The notes: generated by a model from the letters alone, not told the origin. DNA of 35,547 bases from CAYLGY01 sp964383325 (GCA_964383325.1 CAYLGY010000019.1:1-35547); one strand, 5' to 3'. Counted from the stretch's first letter, positions 23,106 to 34,893 are shown. Made by a program: numbers and translations.

Positions 23106-24521
23106 ATGACGGTACAATGGCGTAGCGAAGCGAGGCGGCTGATCGGGGCCGTACCCGTTCCCCAGCGGGCGGCGTCTGCGCTTCGCTACGGATGGCGGGC
23201 ATTCTGGAAACACGTTTCGCGCTGGATGCCGAAAAGGCTCTATGCGCGGTCGCTGATAATCGTCATTGCACCCATGCTGCTGCTGCAATCCGTGATTGCA
23301 TTTGTATTCATGGAGCGGCACTGGCAAACGGTGACGCAACGACTTTCGGCCGCAGTGGTAAGCGACATCGCAGCAATCATCGACGTCATCGAGACCTATT
23401 CGGACGAGAAGGGTACGGAAGAGGCCATACGCATTGCGCAGGATCGCCTGTCGCTGAAGATGGATCTGCTCCCACCGGATCCTTTGCCGGCAGCAGGGCC
23501 CAAGCCATTCTTCTCGATTCTCGACCAGGCCTTGTCCCGCGAAATCACTCGCCAGATCAACCGGCCCTTCTGGATAGATACGGTCGGCAACTCCAATGTC
23601 GTCGAAATCCGCATCCAGCTTGATGATCATGTGCTGCGTGCATTTGCGCGCCGAAGTCAGGCTTATGCTTCCAACACGCATATCTTCCTTTTGTGGATGG
23701 TAGGCACGTCTCTCGTCTTGCTGGCCATTGCCATCCTCTTTCTGCGCAATCAGATCCGTCCGATCCAACAGCTTGCCCATGCAGCGGACAGTTTTGGCAA
23801 GGGCAGGCCGATGCCGGCCGATTTCCGGCCGCGCGGGGCAGAGGAAGTTCGCAAGGCCGGATCAGCCTTCATCCTGATGCGCCAACGCATCGAGCGACAG
23901 ATCGAACAGCGCACGGCGATGCTTGCCGGCGTCAGTCATGATCTGCGCACGGTACTGACGCGGTTCAAGCTTCAGCTGGCGCTGGACCGGTCAGGTGTCG
24001 ACAAGAGCGCGCTCGAGAAGGATATTGATGACATGCAGGCCATGCTGGAAGGCTACCTGGCCTTTGCGCGTGGCGAGGCGACCGAGGATGCGGGCGAGTT
24101 TGATCTCAAGGAGTTCTTCGAAACTGCCGCAAAGGAGGCACGCCTGCGCAAGCGTGAACTGCGCGTTTCCCTTGAGGGCGCCACGGAAATTCATGTGCGG
24201 CCGAATGCCTTCTCGAGGTTGCTGTCCAACCTGATCGACAATGCGCTGCGCCATGGCAGGCATGTCGAGATACGCGCAGTCAATCAGGCCGGGATTCTGA
24301 CCGTGGCGGTGGAAGACGACGGACCCGGTATTCCGGATGCCCAACTGGAAGAAGTGTTCAAGCCATTTTTCCGGCTCGATACCGCACGGAACCAGAATGC
24401 CGGCGGCACTGGCCTCGGCCTTGCAATCGCTCGCGATGTTGCCCGCAGCCATGGCGGAGATATCAACCTCGACCAATCGTCGCTTGGCGGCTTGCGCGCT
24501 ATGGTCCGTGTCCCCGTGTGA
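23106..24521 (+). CDS. EnvZ-like membrane sensor histidine kinase
   Basis: A 471-residue kinase paired with the upstream regulator. There are two membrane helices (about 47-69 and 192-214) around a periplasmic sensor of about 120 residues. A HAMP domain starts at RNQIRPIQQLAHAAD. The phosphoacceptor is H278 in AGVSHDLRTVLTRFKLQL, where the common proline after RT is valine. The catalytic domain has NLIDNALRHG, VEDDGPGIP and GGTGLGLAIARDVA. The valine variant is, from memory, frequent in related alphaproteobacterial kinases. Convergent with prs, 11 nt apart. Confidence 0.92.
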   Translation: MTVQWRSEARRLIGAVPVPQRAASALRYGWRAFWKHVSRWMPKRLYARSLIIVIAPMLLLQSVIAFVFMERHWQTVTQRLSAAVVSDIAAIIDVIETYSDEKGTEEAIRIAQDRLSLKMDLLPPDPLPAAGPKPFFSILDQALSREITRQINRPFWIDTVGNSNVVEIRIQLDDHVLRAFARRSQAYASNTHIFLLWMVGTSLVLLAIAILFLRNQIRPIQQLAHAADSFGKGRPMPADFRPRGAEEVRKAGSAFILMRQRIERQIEQRTAMLAGVSHDLRTVLTRFKLQLALDRSGVDKSALEKDIDDMQAMLEGYLAFARGEATEDAGEFDLKEFFETAAKEARLRKRELRVSLEGATEIHVRPNAFSRLLSNLIDNALRHGRHVEIRAVNQAGILTVAVEDDGPGIPDAQLEEVFKPFFRLDTARNQNAGGTGLGLAIARDVARSHGGDINLDQSSLGGLRAMVRVPV

Positions 24522-24532
24522 GGAGACTGCGC

Positions 24533-25465
24533 TCAGTCGAACAGGCTGGAGACGGACTCTTCCGTTGCGGTGCGCTGGATGGCTTCACCGATCAGATCGG
24601 CGATCGACAGAACACGGATATTGTGTGCCGCGGCGACTGCCGAAGTAGGCTGGATGGAATCGGTTATCACCAGTTCCTGAAGCTTTGAATCGGTGATGCG
24701 GGCTACCGCCCCACCAGACAATACGCCATGCGTAATGTAGGCGGTGACACTGGTTGCGCCCTTGGCAAGCAGGGCCTCGGCGGCGTTGCACAGCGTGCCG
24801 CCCGAATCGACGATGTCATCGATCAGCAGGCAATCCTTTCCGGTCACATCGCCGATAATGTTCATCACCTCGGATTCACCAGGCCGTTCGCGGCGCTTGT
24901 CCACGATAGCAAGCAAGCTATCCAGCCGCTTGGCGAGCGCCCGCGCCCGCACGACGCCGCCAATGTCGGGGGAGACGACGATGACGTTGGATGTATCGTA
25001 TTTGGCCTTGATGTCGCGCGCCATGACAGGCACAGCGAACAGATTGTCGGTCGGAATATCGAAGAAGCCCTGAATCTGCCCCGCATGCAGATCGAGCGTC
25101 AGCACCCTGTCCGCGCCTGAATTTGCAATCAGGTTCGCCACAAGCTTCGCAGAGATCGGTGTCCGGCCCGATGCGCGACGATCCTGCCGCGCATATCCAT
25201 AATAGGGAATCACCGCAGTAATGCGCCGTGCCGATGAGCGCTTGAAGGCGTCCATCATGATCAGCAATTCCATGAGATGATCGTTGGCCGGATACGAGGT
25301 GGACTGAAGTACGAAGACGTCCTCGCCCCGCACATTTTCCTGGATCTCGACGAAAATCTCCTGGTCGGCGAACCGGCGCACGGTCGCCTTGCCGATCGGG
25401 ATCTGGAGATAACGGGCAACAGCCTCAGCCAGCACCCGGTTGGAGTTGCCCGCAAACAGTTTCAT
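24533..25465 (-). CDS. prs: Ribose-phosphate pyrophosphokinase
   Basis: It makes PRPP from ribose 5-phosphate and ATP, the precursor for nucleotides, histidine and tryptophan. At 310 residues it is of normal class I length. Marks are GNSNRVLAEAVARYL, RFADQEIFVEIQENVRGEDV, PYYGYARQDRR, LDLHAGQIQGFFDIPTDNL, the flexible-loop VDKRRER, the PRPP-binding DCLLIDDIVDSGGTL and the usual ending SVSSLFD. It is monocistronic by appearance, 108 nt after the lipoprotein gene on the same strand. Confidence 0.97.
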   Translation of the reverse strand: MKLFAGNSNRVLAEAVARYLQIPIGKATVRRFADQEIFVEIQENVRGEDVFVLQSTSYPANDHLMELLIMMDAFKRSSARRITAVIPYYGYARQDRRASGRTPISAKLVANLIANSGADRVLTLDLHAGQIQGFFDIPTDNLFAVPVMARDIKAKYDTSNVIVVSPDIGGVVRARALAKRLDSLLAIVDKRRERPGESEVMNIIGDVTGKDCLLIDDIVDSGGTLCNAAEALLAKGATSVTAYITHGVLSGGAVARITDSKLQELVITDSIQPTSAVAAAHNIRVLSIADLIGEAIQRTATEESVSSLFD

Positions 25466-25573
25466 CTACTCTTTCCAGCGACGCCTTGGGAATTTCCGGG
25501 CGTTTTACCGTGCTCACCGAACAATGCAAGCGACCTCATCGGAAATCCCGGGAAAAAGCACATGCCGGCCCGC

Positions 25574-26134
25574 TCAGCCCTGTCCCAGCCAGGCAGCAAA
25601 TTCATCAATCGTGCGGATTGCAATGGTTTCCATCGTGGCCGGGCTCACCGAGGACCAGCCATCCGGACTCGTCCCCGGTGCTGCCACCTGCCCCTGTATC
25701 CGGTGAAGACGATTGCCCTCAGGATCGAAAACATCCCATACATAGATGACCGTAGTCGTGCCCCCTTCCGTGATCGCCGAGAAATAGCCCTTCATGTCAT
25801 GCGTTGCCATGCTGGATTGAGCCGGCACCAATGCGATCCTGCGCAGTGTGGACTGCGTGCTGACCAGACCCGCCAATACCCGGGAAGCATCAGCTGGCGC
25901 GCCAACGACCGGTGCGATGCGCACGCGCGCAATTGCAGATGCAGGATCAACATCATTGGTCGCAAGAGCGGCAGAAGCCGGACTGGCAAGCGGTTGGACG
26001 CTGTTTCCCACGGAACTCAGCGCGTCTGTAGGCCGGCTCCCGGTACAAGCCGCGAGGGCAAGGCCTGAAAGGCAAACAAGCAGCAATGACACCGCTGTCG
26101 CCTTTCGATTGACTTCCTCGACGTGAGTTCTCAT
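25574..26134 (-). CDS. Hypothetical lipoprotein
   Basis: A 186-residue lipoprotein. A signal segment (ATAVSLLLVCLSGLALAAC) ends in the lipobox LAAC with C30. A Ser/Ala-rich linker follows, then a folded part with ARVRIAPVVGAPADASRVLA, DMKGYFSAITEGGTTTVIYV, WDVFDPEGNRLHRIQGQV and ATMETIAIRTIDEFAAWL. This reminds me of uncharacterised lipoproteins of Hyphomicrobiales that sit near prs or pgeF genes. Function unknown. It lies 17 nt after the M24 gene on the same strand and may belong to that transcript. Confidence 0.85.
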   Translation of the reverse strand: MRTHVEEVNRKATAVSLLLVCLSGLALAACTGSRPTDALSSVGNSVQPLASPASAALATNDVDPASAIARVRIAPVVGAPADASRVLAGLVSTQSTLRRIALVPAQSSMATHDMKGYFSAITEGGTTTVIYVWDVFDPEGNRLHRIQGQVAAPGTSPDGWSSVSPATMETIAIRTIDEFAAWLGQG

Positions 26135-26151
26135 GGACGAAGTCTGCCTGC

Positions 26152-27303
26152 CTATCTGACGATCAGGTCCAGCCCGTGCCTTGAGAGAGGAACCGGCGCG
26201 CCCTCTCCCGTTAGATATGTGCGTCCGAGTGTCATTGCCGTGCTGTTCTCGGTATCCATGAGAATCATGTGGGCAAAGAGGGTCATGTTCGGAACAATGG
26301 GCTCGGGATTACCCGAATAGAACATGGGCGTGTCCATCCATGACGGCGCGAAGCGTGCCCCGACCGAATAGCCGCAGGCTGCAAGGCGATGGCGTGTCAG
26401 GTCATGCGCTTCCATCACCCTGGAATGCGCATCGAACACGTCGCCGAAGCTGTTGCCGACGACCATCGCCTTCTCGACGGCTTCGAGCGCCTGGCAGGCC
26501 GCGGCATATAGTTCCTGATGCCTTTTCGTAGCTTTCCCGATCAGGACGGTGCGCATCATCGGGGCATGATAGCGATGGAAGACACCCGCCCATTCCAGCG
26601 TCAGTTGGTCGTTCTTCGTAAGCTTGCGCCGCCCGGCCTTGTATCTGCACAGCAGGGCATCCTCGCCAGAGCCGACGATGAATTCATTGCCGGGGTAATC
26701 TCCGCCGCCGAGGAACACGGCTCCCTGCATGGCGGCCAGGATCTCTGCCTCACTGGCTCCATGGCGGATCAGGGGCAGCGCAGCGTCGAGGGCTTCGTCT
26801 GCCAGGGCTGCCGCTTTTTCAACCTTTGTGATTTCAGCCTCGCTCTTGACCATTCTCAGGCGCGGAACCAGCTGCGAGGCATCGGAAATCTCTCCGAAAG
26901 TCTGAAGCTGCTCGTCAAGACGCCGGCCATTATAGGCGGTCAGACCATGTGTATCGTATTCGACGCCGATCTTCGCGCCGAGCAGGTCGAGATCGTTGAG
27001 AAGGTTGCGCAGATCGACCGCGGGATTGGCCTTGTCGCGATCGGTCCAGACCATGATGTTGAGAATGTTGGAGGTATGTCGCGCCTGGCGCAGGTCCGCG
27101 GACCGGGTCAGGAGGACCATCTCGCCGTCGCGCTTGAATACGAGGCACTGGAAGAAACAGAAGCCGAACGTGTCGTAGCCCGTAAGCCAGTACATGCTTT
27201 CCTGGGCAAACATCAGCAGGGCATCGAGCCCCTGCTCCTCCATCGCGTTGCGCAATCGTTCGCGTCTGCGCTCGAATTCGCTCCCTTCAAAGTGGAGTGC
27301 CAT
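26152..27303 (-). CDS. M24-fold (Xaa-Pro peptidase-like) protein with non-canonical active site
   Basis: A 383-residue protein with a creatinase N-terminal domain (MYWLTGYDTFGFCFFQCLVF) and an M24 pita-bread domain (MVKSEAEITKVEKAAALADE). The usual metal ligands of M24 peptidases do not appear. The D.G....GY.SD.TRT segment reads LEWAGVFHRYHAPMMRT (236-252), the HG.GH segment reads ACGYSVG, and the late ligand segment reads HMILMDTENSTAMTL. It is therefore more likely a creatinase-like or non-peptidase enzyme. ATG 27,303 shares one base with the pgeF stop (TGATG), which supports it over the ATG at 27,318. Confidence 0.85.
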   Translation of the reverse strand: MALHFEGSEFERRRERLRNAMEEQGLDALLMFAQESMYWLTGYDTFGFCFFQCLVFKRDGEMVLLTRSADLRQARHTSNILNIMVWTDRDKANPAVDLRNLLNDLDLLGAKIGVEYDTHGLTAYNGRRLDEQLQTFGEISDASQLVPRLRMVKSEAEITKVEKAAALADEALDAALPLIRHGASEAEILAAMQGAVFLGGGDYPGNEFIVGSGEDALLCRYKAGRRKLTKNDQLTLEWAGVFHRYHAPMMRTVLIGKATKRHQELYAAACQALEAVEKAMVVGNSFGDVFDAHSRVMEAHDLTRHRLAACGYSVGARFAPSWMDTPMFYSGNPEPIVPNMTLFAHMILMDTENSTAMTLGRTYLTGEGAPVPLSRHGLDLIVR

Positions 27304-28184
27304 CAGTTCCCCATCCATGCAATTGCAGATAACTGTCGGCCATAGTCCGATTCGCCGCGATGGGTCGAGCGCCGATAGGAAAAGTAGCTCTCTTCCTCGC
27401 GGTAGGTACAGGCCTCGACCCGTTCTGCGGTAATTCCGGCGGCGGCGAGCCGGGCGAGAATGAATCGCGGCAGATCGAACAGGGCGTGACCGGCACGCGC
27501 CGATTCAACGAAATACCGGTCGTATCGCGGGTCGGTGGCAAGGAAGCGCTCGACGAATTCTGGCCCCACTTCATAGCTGCTTTGACTGATTGTGGGGCCG
27601 AGTTGCGCGCGGATCCGCTCACGCCGGGCGCCTGCCGCTTCCATTGTCTCGACAGTGGCTTCCAGTATCCCTGCAAGCGCGCCCTGCCAGCCGGCATGGG
27701 CAGCAGCGACAATGCCAGCCTCAGGCTCCATCAGCAGAACGGGACCGCAATCCGCGGTAAGCACCCCGACCGCAAGGCCGGGGGTGGCCGTCACCAGTGC
27801 ATCTGCCTTTGGCCGCTCTCCGGAAATCGGCCCCTCGATGAAAACCGCGCGAGCCGAATGAACCTGCCACGGGCATGCAAGCATTTCGGCCGAAACGCCC
27901 AGATCCTCGGTAATGAGACGGCGGTTTTTCTCCACGTCGCCTCGATCATCCCCCGAAGCCAGGCTTGCGTTCAGGCCAGCATAGATCCCGCCGGACACCC
28001 CGCCATGACGCGTGAAGAACCCATGGCGGAAGCCCGGCACATCAAGCATCGCGGCACGTACCGGCCTCAGTTCAGTTCCGCTATCCGTCGGGGCAAGCAA
28101 GGGCAATCCTCGTATTGCGGGGTCTGTCGGGCCAGCCTCCCGAGACTGGATCGTGTCGCGCTCGCTGGCGCCTGTCAATGGCAT
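27303..28184 (-). CDS. pgeF: Peptidoglycan editing factor PgeF (YfiH, laccase-domain)
   Basis: A 293-residue protein of the DUF152/YfiH family, which contains PgeF (it removes wrongly inserted residues from peptidoglycan precursors) and was earlier called multicopper polyphenol oxidase. Marks are FFTRHGGVSGGIYAGLNAS, the metal-binding WQVHSARAV, LTADCGPVLL and AAHAGWQGALAGI, and the end SYRRSTHRGESDYGRQLSAI. The N-terminal 45 residues before FRHGFF are poorly conserved-looking, so a shorter start is possible. It begins 5 nt after the midA stop and shares one base with the M24 gene, placing it in the lgt-midA-pgeF-M24 operon. Confidence 0.93.
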   Translation of the reverse strand: MPLTGASERDTIQSREAGPTDPAIRGLPLLAPTDSGTELRPVRAAMLDVPGFRHGFFTRHGGVSGGIYAGLNASLASGDDRGDVEKNRRLITEDLGVSAEMLACPWQVHSARAVFIEGPISGERPKADALVTATPGLAVGVLTADCGPVLLMEPEAGIVAAAHAGWQGALAGILEATVETMEAAGARRERIRAQLGPTISQSSYEVGPEFVERFLATDPRYDRYFVESARAGHALFDLPRFILARLAAAGITAERVEACTYREEESYFSYRRSTHRGESDYGRQLSAIAWMGN

Positions 28185-28189
28185 GCATG

Positions 28190-29290
28190 TTACTCCATTC
28201 CCTGCAGGAAGGGATAAGGTGGAGTTCCCTCCGGGAAAATCGCAAAGGCCTTGAACAGTGAGCCCATCTGGTCCGGATCGATCAACCGCTTCACCGAACC
28301 GCGGATGGAAGCGGCCCGGGCTGCATCCTGATTGGCGGTAAGCCGTCCGGTTCGTTCAAGAATTCCCATTTCCAGCAAGAACTCGCCCTGGGTGCGGGTG
28401 GCGCTGCGCGCATTGCCGCGCAAGACCGCCTCGGCAAGAGCGGCGAAATCCACATGCGAGGTAAGATCGGCCCGCCCCGGTGAGGCAAGGACGGGCTCAT
28501 AGGCATGATTGCGGACCGCCTGGAACGTATCGCCAAATCCGCGCGAGACGTGCCCATAGTCAAACATCAGCGCGGCGACGCCATCAGCCGCGATCCTGGC
28601 CGCGATGTCCTCGGCCAGCGCCTCGCGGGCAGGGGAGATCTCGAAGATCGACCCGGTTGGCTGAAGGTCGGCCTCCGGGGGCAGCAGGTCCTGATCGATC
28701 GAGCCGGGCCCGGCGAGAAAGCACAGCCTGTCCTTCGCATCCAGACCCACCATGCGTTCGCGCCATCCTTGCGGAGTCTTGATGTACTGGCGAACCGGAA
28801 TCGCATCGAACAGCTCGTTTCCGATCAGGACGAGCGGCAGGCCCTCCGGCAGTTGCGCGAGCTGTTCCACCCATTCGATCCCGTGGTTGCCGCAATTGGC
28901 GAGGCAGGCCTTCTGCGCGGCCGCCAGGGCCGGGCTGGTCTCGATCATGCGGATTCGCGCCGCCTGGAGAAGCTCCGGTTGCAGCCTGGTGATGATTCGC
29001 AGAATGTCGGCCATCAGCGTCCCGCGCCCCGGACCGATCTCGGCGAGGCAGAATGGCGAAGGACGCCCAGATTCGTTCCACAGGTGGATGATCCATATCG
29101 CGACCAGTTCCCCGAAGATCTGACTGATTTCCGGCGAGGTGATGAAATCGCCATCGCGCCCGAAGGGAGTGCTTGTCGTGTAATAACCTTCCCGGGCATC
29201 GAACAGGCAGGTGGCCATGAAATCCGATACGGAGAGGGGGCCCGCCAGCCGGATCTGATCTTTAATTCGGCGCGTCAGCACTGTGGTCAT
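28190..29290 (-). CDS. SAM-dependent methyltransferase, MidA/NDUFAF7 family
   Basis: A 366-residue class I methyltransferase. The mitochondrial relative NDUFAF7 dimethylates an arginine of a complex I subunit; bacterial substrates are less certain. Marks are MATCLFDAREGYYTTSTPFG with GRDGDFITSPEISQIFGE, the SAM-binding LAEIGPGRGTLMADILRI, LIGNELFDAIPVRQY, MFDYGHVSRGFGDTFQAV and LTSHVDFAALAEA. The frame is open 120 codons further upstream into lgt, but ATG 29,290 overlaps the lgt stop by 4 nt (ATGA) and begins the conserved region. Operon with lgt and pgeF, an order common in alphaproteobacteria. Confidence 0.93.
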   Translation of the reverse strand: MTTVLTRRIKDQIRLAGPLSVSDFMATCLFDAREGYYTTSTPFGRDGDFITSPEISQIFGELVAIWIIHLWNESGRPSPFCLAEIGPGRGTLMADILRIITRLQPELLQAARIRMIETSPALAAAQKACLANCGNHGIEWVEQLAQLPEGLPLVLIGNELFDAIPVRQYIKTPQGWRERMVGLDAKDRLCFLAGPGSIDQDLLPPEADLQPTGSIFEISPAREALAEDIAARIAADGVAALMFDYGHVSRGFGDTFQAVRNHAYEPVLASPGRADLTSHVDFAALAEAVLRGNARSATRTQGEFLLEMGILERTGRLTANQDAARAASIRGSVKRLIDPDQMGSLFKAFAIFPEGTPPYPFLQGME

Positions 29291-30156
29291 GTGGAGGCCT
29301 GCATTGTGGATGTGGGGCGGGATGACGCCATTGCCCAGAGCCCGAACAGCACCATCGGCAATGACAGGAGCATGCCCATTGTAAGCCAGCCGCCGGCAAG
29401 ATAACCGATATGGGCGTCCGGTTCGCGGAAGAATTCCACGACAATCCGCGCGATGCCGTAACCGCACAGGAACAGCCCGGACACGAATCCGGGTGCCGCA
29501 AGCTTTCCTGCCCAATGGGTGGCAAGGCGCAGCAACAGGAAAAGAACAAGCCCTTCGAGCGCGGCCTCGTAGAGCTGGCTCGGATGCCGTGGCAAGGGCC
29601 CGCCATTCGGGAAAACGAACGCCCAGGGCGCATCGGTGACGCGTCCCCATAGTTCGGAGTTGATGAAATTGGCCAGGCGAACGAGACCGATGCCCACGGG
29701 CACGCCCGCCGCGATCGTATCGAACAGGCTCCAGGCGCGGATCCCGCGACTGCGGGCAAACAGGGCCATCGCCAGAATGGTGCCGAGCAAACCCCCATGG
29801 AATGACATTCCGCCCTGCCAGATCGCTATTGCGTCAAGCGGATTTGCCAAATAGCGGGCGGGCTCGTAGAAGAAGACGTAGCCGAGCCGGCCCCCGGCAA
29901 CGATGCCAATCGCGGCCCAGACCAGGAAGTCGTCAATATCGCGCGGCTGCATCGGGGCCTTGCCGCCACCCCACAAGGAAGGCTGCATCAGGAGCCGTCG
30001 GGCATACCACCAGCCGAACAGGATGCCGACCACATAGCCAAGCCCATACCAGTGAATGGCAAAGGGCCCGATGGACAGGACCACCGGACTGATGTCGGGA
30101 AAGGCAAGCGCCGCTTGGGGAAGGGGGAACCATTCCTGCAACATTTCGGTCTCCAT
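29287..30156 (-). CDS. lgt: Prolipoprotein diacylglyceryl transferase
   Basis: It transfers diacylglycerol from phosphatidylglycerol to the lipobox cysteine of prolipoproteins, the first step of lipoprotein maturation, in the inner membrane. The 289-residue protein has seven predicted helices and family marks PFAIHWYGLGYVVGILFGWW, IGIVAGGRLGYVFFY, GGMSFHGGLLG, the Lgt signature around VRLANFINSELWGR and RHPSQLYEAALEG. Two starts are possible: ATG 30,156 (GGAAGG 8 nt upstream) and ATG 30,144 (GGAG 6 nt upstream). First gene of lgt-midA-pgeF-M24. A 269-nt gap without a gene separates it from divergent ubiK. Confidence 0.96.
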   Translation of the reverse strand: METEMLQEWFPLPQAALAFPDISPVVLSIGPFAIHWYGLGYVVGILFGWWYARRLLMQPSLWGGGKAPMQPRDIDDFLVWAAIGIVAGGRLGYVFFYEPARYLANPLDAIAIWQGGMSFHGGLLGTILAMALFARSRGIRAWSLFDTIAAGVPVGIGLVRLANFINSELWGRVTDAPWAFVFPNGGPLPRHPSQLYEAALEGLVLFLLLRLATHWAGKLAAPGFVSGLFLCGYGIARIVVEFFREPDAHIGYLAGGWLTMGMLLSLPMVLFGLWAMASSRPTSTMQAST

Positions 30157-30425
30157 GTCATGAGCCTTCCGGATTCAACCGAGAGAATCAGATGGCGTGG
30201 AATTCCCGGTCCGGCAAGGAGAACATCGCGGTGATGTGTGGTCACGGGGATTGCAAGAGGACATGTCACGCCGCCTTCCATGCATTCTGGCACTTCGATG
30301 ATTCCGATTCTAGCTGAAGGGCGTGAAATTGCCGGGACGATGCGACAACGCCCGGTCGCCGGTCAAGGCGGTGACTTGCAATCGGTCCTGTGCTCTACTA
30401 CGTCGAACCGGGAAGGAGTTGCGTC

Positions 30426-30716
30426 ATGAGCAATGGAGCCAATCGCATCCTCGATGATCTAGCCCGTCTCATGACGGATGCTGCGGGTGCAGCCCAGGGC
30501 GTCCGCCGTGAGGTGGAATCCGCGTTTCGTGCCCAGGCGGAGCGCATTCTCGGTTCGATGGACATTGTCCAGCGTGAAGAATTCGAAGCCGTCCGCGAGA
30601 TGGCGCTCAAGGCGCGTCGCGAGAACGATGCATTGTCGGCGCGAATTGATTCGCTGGAGAAGCGGCTCGCCGAGTATGAATCCCGTGCAGCAGGAAACAC
30701 CGGGACGACTTCCTGA
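30426..30716 (+). CDS. ubiK: UbiK-like accessory factor (BMFP domain)
   Basis: A 96-residue coiled-coil protein of the membrane-fusogenic BMFP/UbiK family, which assists ubiquinone-biosynthesis enzymes in other proteobacteria. The body MSNGANRILDDLARLMTDAA leads to VQREEFEAVREMALKARREN and a C-terminal heptad stretch (LSARIDSLEKRLAEYES). Start ATG 30,426 has AAGGAG about 9 nt upstream. A TTGCAA at 30,376-30,381 may be part of its promoter, but no good -10 is seen. A T7 run at about 30,729-30,735 follows the stop without a clear stem. Confidence 0.88.
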   Translation: MSNGANRILDDLARLMTDAAGAAQGVRREVESAFRAQAERILGSMDIVQREEFEAVREMALKARRENDALSARIDSLEKRLAEYESRAAGNTGTTS

Positions 30717-30997
30717 GCAGCTTGGGCGGACTTTTTTTCACTCGGCTTTCATTGCTGAAAACGCAATGAGGTGAGTCGCTTACCCGCTCTCCCGCAAAGT
30801 CTATCCACACCCATCCCCGGACCGGCGGGCGATTGGGGGTTGCATGGCGACTCTGCAGCAATAGACTGAATTTGCTGCATGATTCGGAGCGGGGTCATGC
30901 GGTGGATGCAGCCGCCAATGCCTGTCGGCCAGAGAGTCCGGTTTCGCGCAGCGTCGCCTGCGGCCGCAACCCGCCTTGCTACGGACTGGGGTTCGGA

Positions 30998-31498
30998 ATG
31001 AATCATGTAGAATCGTATGTGCTTCGAGACCTGCATCCTGTCGACGTGATCGAGCATGTCGCGCATCGGAACGAGTGGTCATTCGAACGCGACGGCGATG
31101 ACGAGCTTTCGATCGAGGTTGCAGGAGTGTGGGCCGATTACCACGTCTCCTTCTCCTGGCTGGAGGATGTGGAGGCGCTGCATCTGTTGTGCGCCTTTGA
31201 CCTCAAGGTGCCGAAGCGTCGCATGCAGGAAATGATTCGCCTGATCGCCATGGTCAACGAGCAACTCCTGCTGGGCCATTTCGATCTCTGGGAGCGCGAG
31301 GGCGCAGTCATGTATCGTCAGGCACTGCTCCTGTCGGGGGGCGTCGAGCCGACGGGAAGGCAGGTCGAGGCGTTGCTGAATGGGGCGTTGCAGGCTTGCG
31401 AGTGCTATTATCAGGCATTCCAGTTCGTCGTCGGCTCGCAGATCATGGCGCGTGACGCATTGTCGGGCGTACTTTTCGAGACCCATGGGACGGCTTGA
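30998..31498 (+). CDS. YbjN domain-containing protein
   Basis: A 166-residue protein of the YbjN family, a fold similar to type III secretion chaperones; in E. coli YbjN affects motility and stress but its mechanism is not known. Marks are WSFERDGDDELSIEVAGVWA, YHVSFSWLEDVEALHLLCAF, a basic VPKRRMQEMIRLIAMVNEQL and CECYYQAFQFVVGSQ. The open frame reaches back to 30,833, but ATG 30,998 starts the conserved part. The 281 nt between ubiK and this start hold no convincing gene. Its TGA overlaps the ATG of csaA by one base. Confidence 0.9.
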   Translation: MNHVESYVLRDLHPVDVIEHVAHRNEWSFERDGDDELSIEVAGVWADYHVSFSWLEDVEALHLLCAFDLKVPKRRMQEMIRLIAMVNEQLLLGHFDLWEREGAVMYRQALLLSGGVEPTGRQVEALLNGALQACECYYQAFQFVVGSQIMARDALSGVLFETHGTA

Positions 31499-31857
31499 TG
31501 TCACCAATGCCTGAAGCCGCTCCAGCAATCACCTTTGACGATTTTCTGCGTGTTGACATTCGCGCCGGCACGGTGGTGGCAGCCGAAGCCTTTCCGGAGG
31601 CCCGCAAGCCGGCCATCAAGCTGTGGGTGGATTTCGGACCCGCTCTGGGTGTCCGAAAGTCTTCTGCGCAAATCACGCGGCATTACTCGCCGGAAACCCT
31701 CATCGGTCGCCAGGTTCTCGCGGTAGTCAACTTTCCGCCGCGGCAGATCGGCAAGTTTCTTTCGCAGGTCCTGGTTCTCGGCCTGCCGGATGAAGATGGG
31801 GAAGTGGTACTGGCCAGCATTGACCAGAAAGTGCCCGACGGCGGCCGATTGTTCTGA
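31498..31857 (+). CDS. csaA: CsaA-like tRNA-binding protein
   Basis: A 119-residue protein with the EMAP-II/Trbp111 OB fold, which binds tRNA as a dimer and has been described as a secretion chaperone in Bacillus. Marks are TFDDFLRVDIRAGTVVAAE, KPAIKLWVDFGPALGVRKSS, SAQITRHYSPETLIGRQVLA and VVNFPPRQIGKFLSQVLVLG. ATG 31,498 shares a base with the ybjN stop (TGATG), indicating coupled translation; a TTG one codon earlier and ATG 31,507 are less likely. From memory, proC lies between such genes in some relatives; here there is no space for it. Convergent with uvrB, 39 nt apart. Confidence 0.92.
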   Translation: MSPMPEAAPAITFDDFLRVDIRAGTVVAAEAFPEARKPAIKLWVDFGPALGVRKSSAQITRHYSPETLIGRQVLAVVNFPPRQIGKFLSQVLVLGLPDEDGEVVLASIDQKVPDGGRLF

Positions 31858-31896
31858 CATTGCACGCATCGATGGTTGCGGGCACGGGAAAGAGGC

Positions 31897-34509
<2,613 letters not shown>

Positions 34510-34605
34510 GTTCGCAATATGGGCAGACTCCTCCCGAATGTGAAGAGGAGATGCACCTACCCAATGCGTGTCGAGGCGTGTCGCGTCGCGGCGGGCGATT
34601 GACCT

Positions 34606-34893
34606 TTACTGGAAAATCCTGTCGCCCTGCTCGTCGATCACCTGCCGGGCCTTGCGGAAGAATGCCTCATTGGCGTCATCGACCGAAGTGAACAGATCGG
34701 CGCGGATCAACTGGTGAACCTGGGTCTGGCCCTCCCGGTCCCGTTCGATGCGCCCTGCCAGCCGGAACTGTCTCTCTTCCTTCTGGGGCGCGGCGATGAG
34801 CCTGTACCCCGAATATTCCTGCTCGGCAGCAATTTCCGGTTCGGAAGACATGGCGGATCTGCCGCCACCAAAAAGACGTTTCAGGAATGACAT
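34606..34893 (-). CDS. HlyU-family protein
   Basis: A 95-residue protein beginning MSFLKRLFGGGRSAMSSEPE. It then has EYSGYRLIAAPQKEERQFRL, AGRIERDREG, HQLIRADLFTSVDDANEAFF and VIDEQGDRIFQ. This pattern matches the HlyU family, named after a Vibrio haemolysin activator, but the alphaproteobacterial members lack a helix-turn-helix and their role is unknown. The open frame starts at 34,923, but ATG 34,893 begins the conserved segment. It lies between uvrB (96 nt) and the end of rpoD. Confidence 0.82.
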   Translation of the reverse strand: MSFLKRLFGGGRSAMSSEPEIAAEQEYSGYRLIAAPQKEERQFRLAGRIERDREGQTQVHQLIRADLFTSVDDANEAFFRKARQVIDEQGDRIFQ

